Assembly (NCBI GenBank): GCA_947630385.1 | Contig: CANRHG010000103.1 | Location: 1-6,681 of the forward strand | Length of the DNA stretch: 6,681 nt | Origin: an uncultured Eubacteriaceae bacterium | GTDB lineage: Bacteria > Bacillota > Clostridia > Eubacteriales > Eubacteriaceae | Direction of reading: 5' to 3' | Shown here: piece after piece, positions 1 to 5,789 of the stretch | Position numbering within the stretch: position 1 is the first letter of the stretch | Layout: the number at the start of each line of letters is the position of its first letter | Notes under the pieces: model-generated | Seen by the model: the letters and a program-made list of their open reading frames with translations, nothing else | Told to the model about the DNA's origin: nothing | Databases searched by the model: none | Translations under genes and position numbers: made by a program

Positions 1-40
1 TGCTACCGCTGACACCGATTAAGACGGTTTTTTTAAGCAT
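1..40 (-). CDS. Partial 5' end of a leftward gene, possibly a CoaBC/Dfp-type flavoprotein
   Basis: On the minus strand an ATG at 40-38 opens a frame that stays open to the window edge and reads MLKKTVLIGVSGS. This hydrophobic beta strand followed by a Gly/Ser turn is how Dfp-type flavoproteins begin (phosphopantothenoylcysteine decarboxylase/synthase of CoA biosynthesis, typically xxILLGVTGSIAAYK). Other nucleotide-binding proteins also begin this way (UbiX-like flavoproteins, MnmA/TilS-type SGG enzymes), so the family call is tentative. Support for a real gene comes from an extended minus-10 box, TGTTATACT, placed exactly 6 nt before the ATG, and from the divergent arrangement with citrate synthase. 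No Shine-Dalgarno lies before the ATG, so translation may be leaderless. Only 13 codons are visible. Confident that a gene starts here, unsure which. Confidence 0.5.
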   Translation of the reverse strand, partial: MLKKTVLIGVSGS

Positions 41-46
41 GTTTAA

Positions 47-56
47 AGTATAACAA
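47..56 (-). promoter_or_regulatory. Extended minus-10 promoter of the leftward gene
   Basis: Read on the minus strand, TTGT (56-53) is followed directly by TATACT (52-47), giving a TGn-extended minus-10 element that differs from TATAAT at one base. Six bases (46-41) separate it from the ATG at 40, which places the expected transcription start on the A of the ATG. No convincing minus-35 is seen 16-18 bp upstream. Extended minus-10 promoters often do without one. Confidence 0.5.
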
Positions 57-65
57 AATATTTTT

Positions 66-93
66 TTGATAGAATAGAACGGATTGTGAAAAT
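66..93 (+). promoter_or_regulatory. Promoter of the citrate synthase operon
   Basis: A minus-35-like TTGATA (66-71, 5 of 6 to TTGACA) is followed after 16 bp by GAAAAT (88-93, 4 of 6 to TATAAT), which is preceded by TTGT (84-87) as in an extended minus-10. Six bases then lead to the ATG at 100, so transcription should start at or within a base or two of the start codon. The box lies in the same 59-bp gap as the divergent promoter at 47-56, so the two promoters may affect one another. Confidence 0.45.
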
Positions 94-99
94 AGAACT

Positions 100-1479
100 A
101 TGTCAAAACAATATTCTGAAATAACGCCCATTATAAGGGATTACGCAAAGCAACTGGAAGGTCCGATCGACCCGGAACTTTATACGAAATACAAAGTCAA
201 CCGGGGCCTGAGGGACCTTGACGGCAACGGCATACTGACGGGGCTCACCCGGGTATCTGAGATCGTCAGTCACATCCAAGAAGGGGATCAGCGCATCAAC
301 ATCGACGGAAAACTTTACTACCGGGGCATCGACGTTCAGGAGATCGTCGACGCCTGCATGAAAGAGGACCGCTTTGGGTTTGAAGAGACGACGTACTTGC
401 TGATCTTTGGAAAGCTGCCGACCGAAAAAGAACTCGAGGAATTTAAGGAAGTTTTAGCGGATTACCGCACGCTTCCTACGAACTTTGTCCGGGACATCGT
501 CATGAAAGCCCCCAGCCGGGACATCATGAATACGCTCTCGCGTTCGGTCCTTACGCTTTTTTCCTACGACGACAACGCCAGCGATATCTCGCTACCGAAC
601 GTTCTGCGCCAGTCGTTAGAGCTCATCGCCCTTTTTCCGGTATTAGCCGTCTACGCCTACCATACCTACCGTCATAAAAATTGTGGGGACAGCTTGATCA
701 TTCATCCACCCAGAAAAGACCTCTCACACGCGGAAAATATCTTATACATGCTGCGCTCGGACTCAAAGTTTACCGACAACGAAGCCAAGGCCCTGGATAT
801 CGCTTTGATCCTCCACGCCGAACACGGGGGAGGGAACAACTCGACCTTTACGACGCATCTGGTGACCTCGGCCGGAACGGATACGTATTCTTCCGTCGCC
901 GCGTCGCTCTGTTCGCTAAAGGGGCCGAAGCACGGTGGGGCCAACATCAAAGTCATCGAGATGTTTAACGACATCAAAGAAAACTTAGATGACTGGGAAG
1001 ACGAAGAGGCAATCTTTAACTACCTGGAAAAGATCCTAAACGGGGAGACCTTTGACAAAAAAGGCCTGATCTACGGTATGGGGCACGCGATCTATTCAAA
1101 GAGCGACCCCAGAGCCGAGATTCTAAAGACGTACGTCAAAGACCTCGCCGAAGAAAAGGGAAGGATGAAAGAGTTTGAGCTGTATAAAAAAGTAGAAAAG
1201 ATCGCGCCTAAAGTCATCGCCAAAAACCGCAAGATCTATAAAGGCGTGAGCGCGAACATCGACTTTTATTCGGGCTTCGTCTATCACATGCTCGATCTTC
1301 CCGAAGAGCTTTACACGCCGATTTTTGCGATCGCCCGCATCTCCGGCTGGACCGCCCACCGCTTAGAAGATCTCATCAGTGGTAACAAGATCATCCGCCC
1401 GGCCTACCGTAACGTACAACCGCGTATGCCGTACGTAGAAATGGCCGCTAGAGAAGAGACTGAGAATGAAACTCAATAA
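100..1479 (+). CDS. gltA: Citrate synthase (citrate/2-methylcitrate synthase family)
   Basis: Condenses oxaloacetate and acetyl-CoA to citrate in the cytosol, the entry step to the TCA cycle or, in fermenters, to glutamate synthesis. The 459-residue protein is full length for the clostridial type. The catalytic triad is visible: His242 in LHAEHGGGN (238-246), His278 in GPKHGGAN (275-282) and Asp336 in SKSDPR (333-338). Further family signatures are YYRGID near 73-78 and the C-terminal ISGWTAHRLED segment (414-424). The N-terminal extension of about 40 residues before LTGLT is usual for this group. The ATG at 100 has no Shine-Dalgarno but lies 6 nt after a minus-10 box, so a leaderless start is likely. 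No aconitase or isocitrate dehydrogenase gene follows; the next gene overlaps the stop by 14 bases. 2-methylcitrate synthase activity cannot be excluded, but no prp-type neighbours are seen. Confidence 0.95.
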   Translation: MSKQYSEITPIIRDYAKQLEGPIDPELYTKYKVNRGLRDLDGNGILTGLTRVSEIVSHIQEGDQRINIDGKLYYRGIDVQEIVDACMKEDRFGFEETTYLLIFGKLPTEKELEEFKEVLADYRTLPTNFVRDIVMKAPSRDIMNTLSRSVLTLFSYDDNASDISLPNVLRQSLELIALFPVLAVYAYHTYRHKNCGDSLIIHPPRKDLSHAENILYMLRSDSKFTDNEAKALDIALILHAEHGGGNNSTFTTHLVTSAGTDTYSSVAASLCSLKGPKHGGANIKVIEMFNDIKENLDDWEDEEAIFNYLEKILNGETFDKKGLIYGMGHAIYSKSDPRAEILKTYVKDLAEEKGRMKEFELYKKVEKIAPKVIAKNRKIYKGVSANIDFYSGFVYHMLDLPEELYTPIFAIARISGWTAHRLEDLISGNKIIRPAYRNVQPRMPYVEMAAREETENETQ

Positions 1480-3346
1480 CTGCAAACAAGACGTTGAAGT
1501 TATTTTAAACAAAGTAAAAAAACCCATCACCTATACCGGAAACGAAGTCAATTCCGTTCATAAAAAGCCGGACGAAAACATGATCCGTTTCGCCTTGGCC
1601 TTTCCCGACATTTATGAAGTGGGAATGAGCCATTTGGGCCTTAAGATCCTTTACGGACTTTTAAACCAACAAGACGACATCTGGGCCGAACGGACCTTCG
1701 CCCCGTGGAAAGATATGGAAGAACTCATGGTTGAAAACGGGATCCCACTGTTTACGCTGGAATCCACCGAGCCCGTACGCAACTACGACTTTTTGGGATT
1801 CTCCCTCCAGTACGAAATGAGTTATACCAATCTCGTCAACATGCTCGCGCTCGGCCACATACCACTGGAAAGCAGGGACCGTACGCTCGACGATCCGTTT
1901 GTGATCGCCGGCGGACCCGGAGCCATGAACCCGGAACCCCTGGCGGACTTTATCGATCTATTTATAATCGGTGAGGCCGAAGAAGTGCTTCTTGAACTCA
2001 TGGACGTCTACAGGGAGTGGAAGAAAAACCCGACCAGCCGTGAGGACTTCTTAAAAATGGCCGCGGGCCTTGAAGGGATCTACGTTCCTTCCTTTTATAC
2101 GGTCGACTATAACGGAAACGGGACGATTAAAAGCTTTCGGCCAAATACGTCTTACGCCAAACCGGTCGTAAAAAAACGTTTTGTCGAGGATCTCGACGAG
2201 ATCTATTATCCAAAAGATTACGTCGTCTCTTATACGCAAACCGTCCACGACCGGCTCAGTTACGAGATCATGCGGGGCTGTCCGCACGGCTGCCGTTTTT
2301 GCCAGGCGGGCCAAATTTACCGACCGGTGCGTTTTAAAGACCAAAAGCGGATCAAAAAAGACCTTAAGAAACTCATCGCAAACACCGGCTATGAAGAAAT
2401 CAGCCTGGCTTCGCTCAGCTCCGGCGACCATCCGAAAATCGAAAGCCTGATCACGGATCTCGTAGAGACGTACGAGCCGGTAAAGATCGGGGTGACCCTT
2501 CCTTCGCTAAGAATAGACGCGCTCTCCATCGACATGCTCGGAGAGATGAAAAAAGTCCACAAAGGTGGGATCACGCTGGCCCCGGAAGCGGGAACGCAGC
2601 GCCTACGGGATGTGATCAACAAAAACGTTAAAGAAGAGGATTTGATTGAAACCGTTTCCCACGCCTTTGAAGAGGGATGGGGAAGGATCAAACTCTATTT
2701 CATGGTCGGCCTTCCCACCGAAACGGACGAAGACGTTTTGGGGATAAAGTCAGTCGCCGAACACGTCGTCGACGCTTTTTATGATACCGATAAAAAGCTT
2801 AGAAACAAAAACGTTCAGGTCGTCGTCAGTACGTCCTGTTTTGTTCCTAAACCGTTTACACCGTTTCAGTGGACCGGACAGCTCACGACCGACGAGTTTA
2901 AGCGCAGGCAAAACTTACTAAAAGAGAGCATTAAAAACAGAAAGATCAAATACAACTGGCACGACCCTTCGCTCTCGTTTTTAGAAGCGGTCTTTGCCAG
3001 AGGGGACCGGAGACTCGGAAAAGTTTTAAAACGGGCCTGGGAACTCGGCTGTCGTTTTGACAGTTGGAGCGACTCGTTCGAGCCCGAACTCTGGAAACAG
3101 GCCTTTGAAGAATCCGGCGTCAATCCGGACTTTTACGCGCTGCGCCAAAGGGATTTTGACGAAATTCTACCCTGGGACTTTATAGATATTGGAATCAGTA
3201 AGGACTTCTTAAGACTTGAATACGAAAAAGCCTTGATCGAAAATACAAGCGTCAACTGCAAACTCGGTTGTGAAAACTGTGGAATGTTAAGAGAAGTTAA
3301 GAGTAAGAAAAACCTTTGTTATGATAAAAGTCCGTATACAATTTAG
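1466..3346 (+). CDS. B12-binding radical SAM protein (TIGR03960-like)
   Basis: A 626-residue cytosolic iron-sulfur enzyme of unknown reaction. The N-terminal half resembles a cobalamin-binding-like Rossmann domain (FPDIYEVGMSHLG, 46-58; VIAGGPGAMNPEPLADFID, 146-164), but I see no clear DxHxxG, so cobalamin may not be bound through a base-off His. The radical SAM core begins at about 265 with CPHGCRFC (Cys272, Cys276, Cys279), which ligates the 4Fe-4S cluster. It continues through LAPEAGTQRLRDVINK (371-386) and YFMVGLPTETDEDV (411-424). The tail carries a second Cys group, CKLGCENC (598-605), plus Cys618; a C-terminal Cys motif is common in this family. The start codon overlaps the citrate synthase stop by 14 bases, with a weak AG-rich stretch before it (GAGAAGAG, 1451-1458), and the 3' end overlaps the DUF2344 gene by 26 bases. 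In Clostridia this gene is normally paired with DUF2344, as here, or fused to it. Confidence 0.9.
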   Translation: MKLNNCKQDVEVILNKVKKPITYTGNEVNSVHKKPDENMIRFALAFPDIYEVGMSHLGLKILYGLLNQQDDIWAERTFAPWKDMEELMVENGIPLFTLESTEPVRNYDFLGFSLQYEMSYTNLVNMLALGHIPLESRDRTLDDPFVIAGGPGAMNPEPLADFIDLFIIGEAEEVLLELMDVYREWKKNPTSREDFLKMAAGLEGIYVPSFYTVDYNGNGTIKSFRPNTSYAKPVVKKRFVEDLDEIYYPKDYVVSYTQTVHDRLSYEIMRGCPHGCRFCQAGQIYRPVRFKDQKRIKKDLKKLIANTGYEEISLASLSSGDHPKIESLITDLVETYEPVKIGVTLPSLRIDALSIDMLGEMKKVHKGGITLAPEAGTQRLRDVINKNVKEEDLIETVSHAFEEGWGRIKLYFMVGLPTETDEDVLGIKSVAEHVVDAFYDTDKKLRNKNVQVVVSTSCFVPKPFTPFQWTGQLTTDEFKRRQNLLKESIKNRKIKYNWHDPSLSFLEAVFARGDRRLGKVLKRAWELGCRFDSWSDSFEPELWKQAFEESGVNPDFYALRQRDFDEILPWDFIDIGISKDFLRLEYEKALIENTSVNCKLGCENCGMLREVKSKKNLCYDKSPYTI

Positions 3347-4085
3347 CAGAAACGATTCCTTAAAATTTTTGTCCCACCTTGACCAGCAAAGACTCTTCGG
3401 TAGGGCGCTGCGCCGGGCAAAACTTCCACTGGCCTTTTCCCAGGGCTTTCACCCGCACCCCATCATCTCGTTTGCCAACGCCATGAGCGTGGGGATGACC
3501 AGCAGTTGCGAGTACGTCGACGTCGGGCTCGATCTTGAAGACCCGTCGGAAATTTCAGGCGAGACCATCAAAAAAAGACTAAAAAAAAGTCTGCCAAAGG
3601 GGATCAAAATTTTGGGCGTAGAAGTCCTGCCGAAAGATACAAGATCGCTGACAAGGCTGATCGAATCGGCCGATTACCGGGTGCGCTGCATCGGTCTACA
3701 CGTGAGTGATTTTACGCAGTTTTGCGAAAACTTAAAAAACTACGAAAGTAAAGACTCGGTCGTTATAAAAAAACGGAACAAAAAAGGCGTTGAAGTGGAA
3801 AAAGAGATAAGAAACTGTTTTGATACGATTTCAGCGCAAAAAGACGGACTCGACGTCCTCTTTAATATAAGAGTCCTGCCCGAGTCCGGATCTTTGATCA
3901 GTCCTGAACTGATCATTAAAAACTTCTTAAATTCCATTAATTATTACGACAAAGGTCTGGTCTTGGAGATCCACCGAGAAAAACTCTCTTTAAAAGAAAT
4001 CCATGATCAGCCCCATAATGGCTCCCAAAAGACCGCCCAGGTAGACGATGGCGTTGAGCTCCTTTCGCATGAGGTCCAGGAGTAG
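3321..4085 (+). CDS. DUF2344 / TIGR03936 radical SAM-associated protein, with an unusual C-terminal extension
   Basis: Partner of the preceding radical SAM protein. The function is unknown and it is presumably cytosolic. Family signatures lie in the first third: FLSHLD (16-21), RALRRAKLP (28-36), SQGFHPHP (40-47) and EYVDV (64-68). The start overlaps the upstream gene by 26 bases, and no strong Shine-Dalgarno is seen, so translational coupling is likely. The recognisable family sequence seems to end near residue 222 (EIHREKLS). Residues 224-254 are encoded antisense to the C-terminus of the convergent DUF445 gene and are polar, low in hydrophobics and unlike the rest. This tail looks like read-on from a lost stop codon rather than a domain. 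In many Clostridia the operon continues with an Rne/Rng-type ribonuclease and the rplU-rpmA ribosomal genes; here it does not. Confidence 0.88.
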   Translation: MIKVRIQFSRNDSLKFLSHLDQQRLFGRALRRAKLPLAFSQGFHPHPIISFANAMSVGMTSSCEYVDVGLDLEDPSEISGETIKKRLKKSLPKGIKILGVEVLPKDTRSLTRLIESADYRVRCIGLHVSDFTQFCENLKNYESKDSVVIKKRNKKGVEVEKEIRNCFDTISAQKDGLDVLFNIRVLPESGSLISPELIIKNFLNSINYYDKGLVLEIHREKLSLKEIHDQPHNGSQKTAQVDDGVELLSHEVQE

Positions 4086-4892
4086 TTTTTCAAGCTCTTC
4101 CAGACTAAACTCGTTGATGCGGTCTTCGACGAGTTTGGCGATGTTGATGTGAATAAGAATCGTCGGAAGGTAATTGATTACCGCGTAGTGGTAAAAGTTT
4201 AAAACGAGTTCGTTTAGCCTTGGAATATACTGTTCGTACTGGGCGTAAATTTGTGAAAGCGGCATATCCAGGATTTCATCGCCCTGTTTTGTGACAAAAT
4301 CCGAAATTATAAAAAAGCCCTGTTTGTCGACGATCGAGTTGATCAAATCGACCAGACGGTCCTGAACCAAACTTAAAATAGCCGGCATAAACTGGATCGA
4401 CATCGGGTCTTCCTGCTCTCTACGATCAAACTCTTTGTAGACGGCGTCGATCACGAGATTACCGATATTTAGATCCAACGCTTTTTGATAAGCGATTTCC
4501 GAGAGTTTGTTTTCAATTAAGACCGTATAAGAATTGACCCTTTGTTCGTTTAAGTTCTTATATAGTAGGGTTCGGATCGTCTCCTTGCTATCTTTGTACT
4601 TAGCCAAGAAGGTATCGATAAAGGTAACGAGTTTATCGTCGATTTCTTTATTGATCATCCCTCTTTTAAGAACGTCTACGTTTAGTAGGTTGTTCGCGAC
4701 TAAGTTTCCGATCGAGTGGGCGATTCGGCTTTTTTCTTTGGGAATAAGGCCAGGGGTAAAGGGAAGGGTAAAGTTACCGATTTTTACCGCGTGAAGCGGG
4801 CGAAAGAGCATTCGAATCGCGATCCCGTTTGTGATCAGACCGATCACAGCCCCAACCAGCGGTCCGACGATTAAGTTCCAATCAAATGTCAT
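3990..4892 (-). CDS. DUF445 (YheB-type) membrane-anchored protein
   Basis: A 300-residue protein of unknown function with a hydrophobic segment at each end and a long helical soluble region between. The N-terminal membrane segment (about 7-30) carries the family motif GPLVGAVIGLITNGIAIRML ending in FRP (30-32). It is followed by the conserved FTPGLIPKEKSRIA (45-58). The C-terminal segment (about 281-298, VYLGGLLGAIMGLIM) is a Gly-rich membrane helix typical of the family. It is shorter than B. subtilis YheB (about 377 residues) but has both hallmark ends, so it appears complete. The ATG at 4892 is preceded by GGAG with a 5-nt gap. The gene is transcribed alone, head-on to the citrate synthase operon, and its last 96 bases overlap the DUF2344 gene. 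B. subtilis YheB is linked to sporulation; nothing visible here tests that role. Confidence 0.9.
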   Translation of the reverse strand: MTFDWNLIVGPLVGAVIGLITNGIAIRMLFRPLHAVKIGNFTLPFTPGLIPKEKSRIAHSIGNLVANNLLNVDVLKRGMINKEIDDKLVTFIDTFLAKYKDSKETIRTLLYKNLNEQRVNSYTVLIENKLSEIAYQKALDLNIGNLVIDAVYKEFDRREQEDPMSIQFMPAILSLVQDRLVDLINSIVDKQGFFIISDFVTKQGDEILDMPLSQIYAQYEQYIPRLNELVLNFYHYAVINYLPTILIHINIAKLVEDRINEFSLEELEKLLLDLMRKELNAIVYLGGLLGAIMGLIMDFF

Positions 4893-4897
4893 AAAAA

Positions 4898-4901
4898 CTC
4901 C
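4898..4901 (-). promoter_or_regulatory. Shine-Dalgarno of the DUF445 gene
   Basis: GGAG on the minus strand (plus-strand CTCC) lies 5 nt before the ATG at 4892 and fixes that start. It shows that the host does use Shine-Dalgarno sites, in contrast to the starts at 40 and 100, which have none. I found no convincing promoter for this gene between here and the hairpin at 4998. Confidence 0.7.
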
Positions 4902-4987
4902 GATAGATTATTTTGATCCGTTAAGGACCAAAGTCTATTTTAATATTTCTTGAAAAAATTCCATAATTTTAGGTAAAAAAATCTTTA

Positions 4988-5032
4988 GAAAAAAATTACG
5001 GCCGGTAAGCAGTAAGATTGCTTACCGGCCGT
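4988..5032 (-). terminator. Intrinsic terminator for leftward transcription
   Basis: A perfect 13-bp inverted repeat (4998-5010 with 5020-5032, arms reading ACGGCCGGTAAGC and its complement) encloses a 9-nt loop. On the minus strand it is followed by AA and a run of seven T (4995-4989). This is a textbook Rho-independent terminator for a transcript arriving from the right. It lies 16 nt after a minus-strand stop codon at 5051-5049, the expected distance from a gene end. On the plus strand the hairpin is followed only by TTTAATATA, so rightward termination would be weaker. It also shields the DUF445 gene from transcription coming out of the mobile element. Confidence 0.8.
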
Positions 5033-5048
5033 TTAATATAGCTATAAA

Positions 5049-5082
5049 TTAACAAGCGGATTCCTGAGTTTTTAGAAGTTGG
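5049..5082 (-). pseudogene. Probable C-terminal remnant of a leftward gene cut by the IS607 element
   Basis: A minus-strand frame ends with GQLLKTQESAC and a TAA at 5051-5049. The composition resembles a real protein tail, and a strong leftward terminator begins 16 nt further on. Such a terminator implies that a gene once ended here, yet to the right there is only the rightward IS607 recombinase gene. The simplest reading is that the element landed within or close to the 3' end of this gene. The upstream limit is uncertain; I place it at the GG of 5081-5082, the last GG before the recombinase gene and a possible IS607 target core. Product unknown. Confidence 0.35.
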
Positions 5083-5134
5083 CCGATATAAAGAGTAGAA
5101 ATATTTATTATACTAGAGAAAACTAAGTTAAATC

Positions 5135-5144
5135 TTGTTATAAT
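5135..5144 (+). promoter_or_regulatory. Extended minus-10 promoter of the IS607 recombinase gene
   Basis: TTGT (5135-5138) followed by a perfect TATAAT (5139-5144) gives an extended minus-10 box 6 nt before the ATG at 5151. No minus-35 is seen at 16-18 bp. Transcription should start at about 5151, on the ATG itself or within a base or two of it. Confidence 0.6.
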
Positions 5145-5150
5145 AAATAT

Positions 5151-5789
5151 ATGAAAAAGGAATTTTTGAGAGTCGGAGAGGCAGCTAAACTTCTTAAAGT
5201 AACGCCACAAACCGTCAGGAAATACCGGGACAAGGGTTTTATAAAAGGTTATAAGACCCCCGGCGGTCAAACCCTTTACAGTAGGAAAGAACTCGAAGCC
5301 TATCTCTACGGAGAGCCGGTCTTCGAAGAAAAACCCATAAGAGTAGCTCACTACGCCAGAAGCAATAGTGGTTCTAAAAAGTCGATCAACAGCCAGTTTG
5401 AGAAACTTAGAGACAGGTATGGAGAGCCGCTTTATGAGATCAGAGACTCCGGTAGTGGGCTAAACGAAAAGCGTAAAGGTTTAAAAAAGCTGATGGATCT
5501 GGCGGAAGAAGGAAAGATCGACCTGATCCGAATCACTCAAAAAGACCGACTGAGCCGGTTTGGGAATGACTACCTGGAGCGTTTTTTTAAGGCCTTTGAC
5601 GTAGAGATAGAAGCAGCCTTTGAAGAAGAACGGAAAGATCTTAATCAGGAATTAATGGAAGACTTCATGAGTCTGATCGCTTCTTTTTCCGGGAAATTCT
5701 ACCGTCTTAGAGGATATAATGAGCAAGAACGACTTCTAAAAGAAGCCGGAGATATTTTAGAAGAAAAAAGAAATGATAACAACCACTAA
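5151..5789 (+). CDS. tnpA: IS607-type serine recombinase (MerR-like HTH plus resolvase domain)
   Basis: Catalyses excision and integration of the element. The 212-residue protein begins with a MerR-like winged helix-turn-helix (about 6-50: VGEAAKLLKVTPQTVRKY, then a GYKTPGGQTLYSRKEL wing). A small serine-recombinase domain follows, with YARSNSGSKK at 68-77, the DSGSGLNEKRKGL segment (99-111), the Arg-rich active-site motif KDRLSRFG (131-138) and DFMSLIASFSGKFYRLRG (171-188), the oligomerisation helix typical of IS607 transposases. The residue two after Arg70, normally the catalytic Ser, is Asn72, with Ser71 and Ser73 beside it. Two starts are possible. The ATG at 5151 has no Shine-Dalgarno and lies where transcription should begin. 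The TTG at 5166 (Leu6) has AAAAAGG five bases before it and begins directly at the HTH. The stop overlaps the tnpB gene by 17 bases. Confidence 0.92.
   Translation: MKKEFLRVGEAAKLLKVTPQTVRKYRDKGFIKGYKTPGGQTLYSRKELEAYLYGEPVFEEKPIRVAHYARSNSGSKKSINSQFEKLRDRYGEPLYEIRDSGSGLNEKRKGLKKLMDLAEEGKIDLIRITQKDRLSRFGNDYLERFFKAFDVEIEAAFEEERKDLNQELMEDFMSLIASFSGKFYRLRGYNEQERLLKEAGDILEEKRNDNNH

Noticed and set aside
14..34. Possible rightward terminator: ACCG (14-17) with CGGT (25-28) followed by a run of T to 34
   Set aside because: The stem is only 4 bp, and the bases are explained by the leftward coding start, where the T-run is Lys codons.
702..977. Minus-strand 91-codon frame inside citrate synthase, and similar frames at 681-968 and 1123-1359
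   Set aside because: They lie within a well-supported enzyme gene in other frames, with no recognisable protein features.
2051..2431. Minus-strand 126-codon frame inside the radical SAM gene
   Set aside because: It is antisense to the B12-like and radical SAM core coding sequence, resembles no family and has no start context.
3316..3325. A fourth TTGT-TATGAT box at the start of the DUF2344 gene
   Set aside because: The minus-10 would overlap the ATG itself and no start codon follows at 6 nt, so it does not fit the leaderless pattern and is probably chance.
4534..4794. Plus-strand 86-codon frame opposite DUF445
   Set aside because: It is the antisense shadow of a clearly family-like membrane protein gene.
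4998..5032. Hairpin as an IS200/IS605-type palindromic transposon end
   Set aside because: The recombinase is of the IS607 serine type, whose elements lack terminal palindromes, and the minus-strand T-tract fits an intrinsic terminator better.
5083..5351. Extension of the minus-strand frame ending at 5049 into a full 100-codon gene
   Set aside because: Its upstream part is antisense to the helix-turn-helix coding region of the recombinase and resembles nothing; only the last few codons look like genuine protein.
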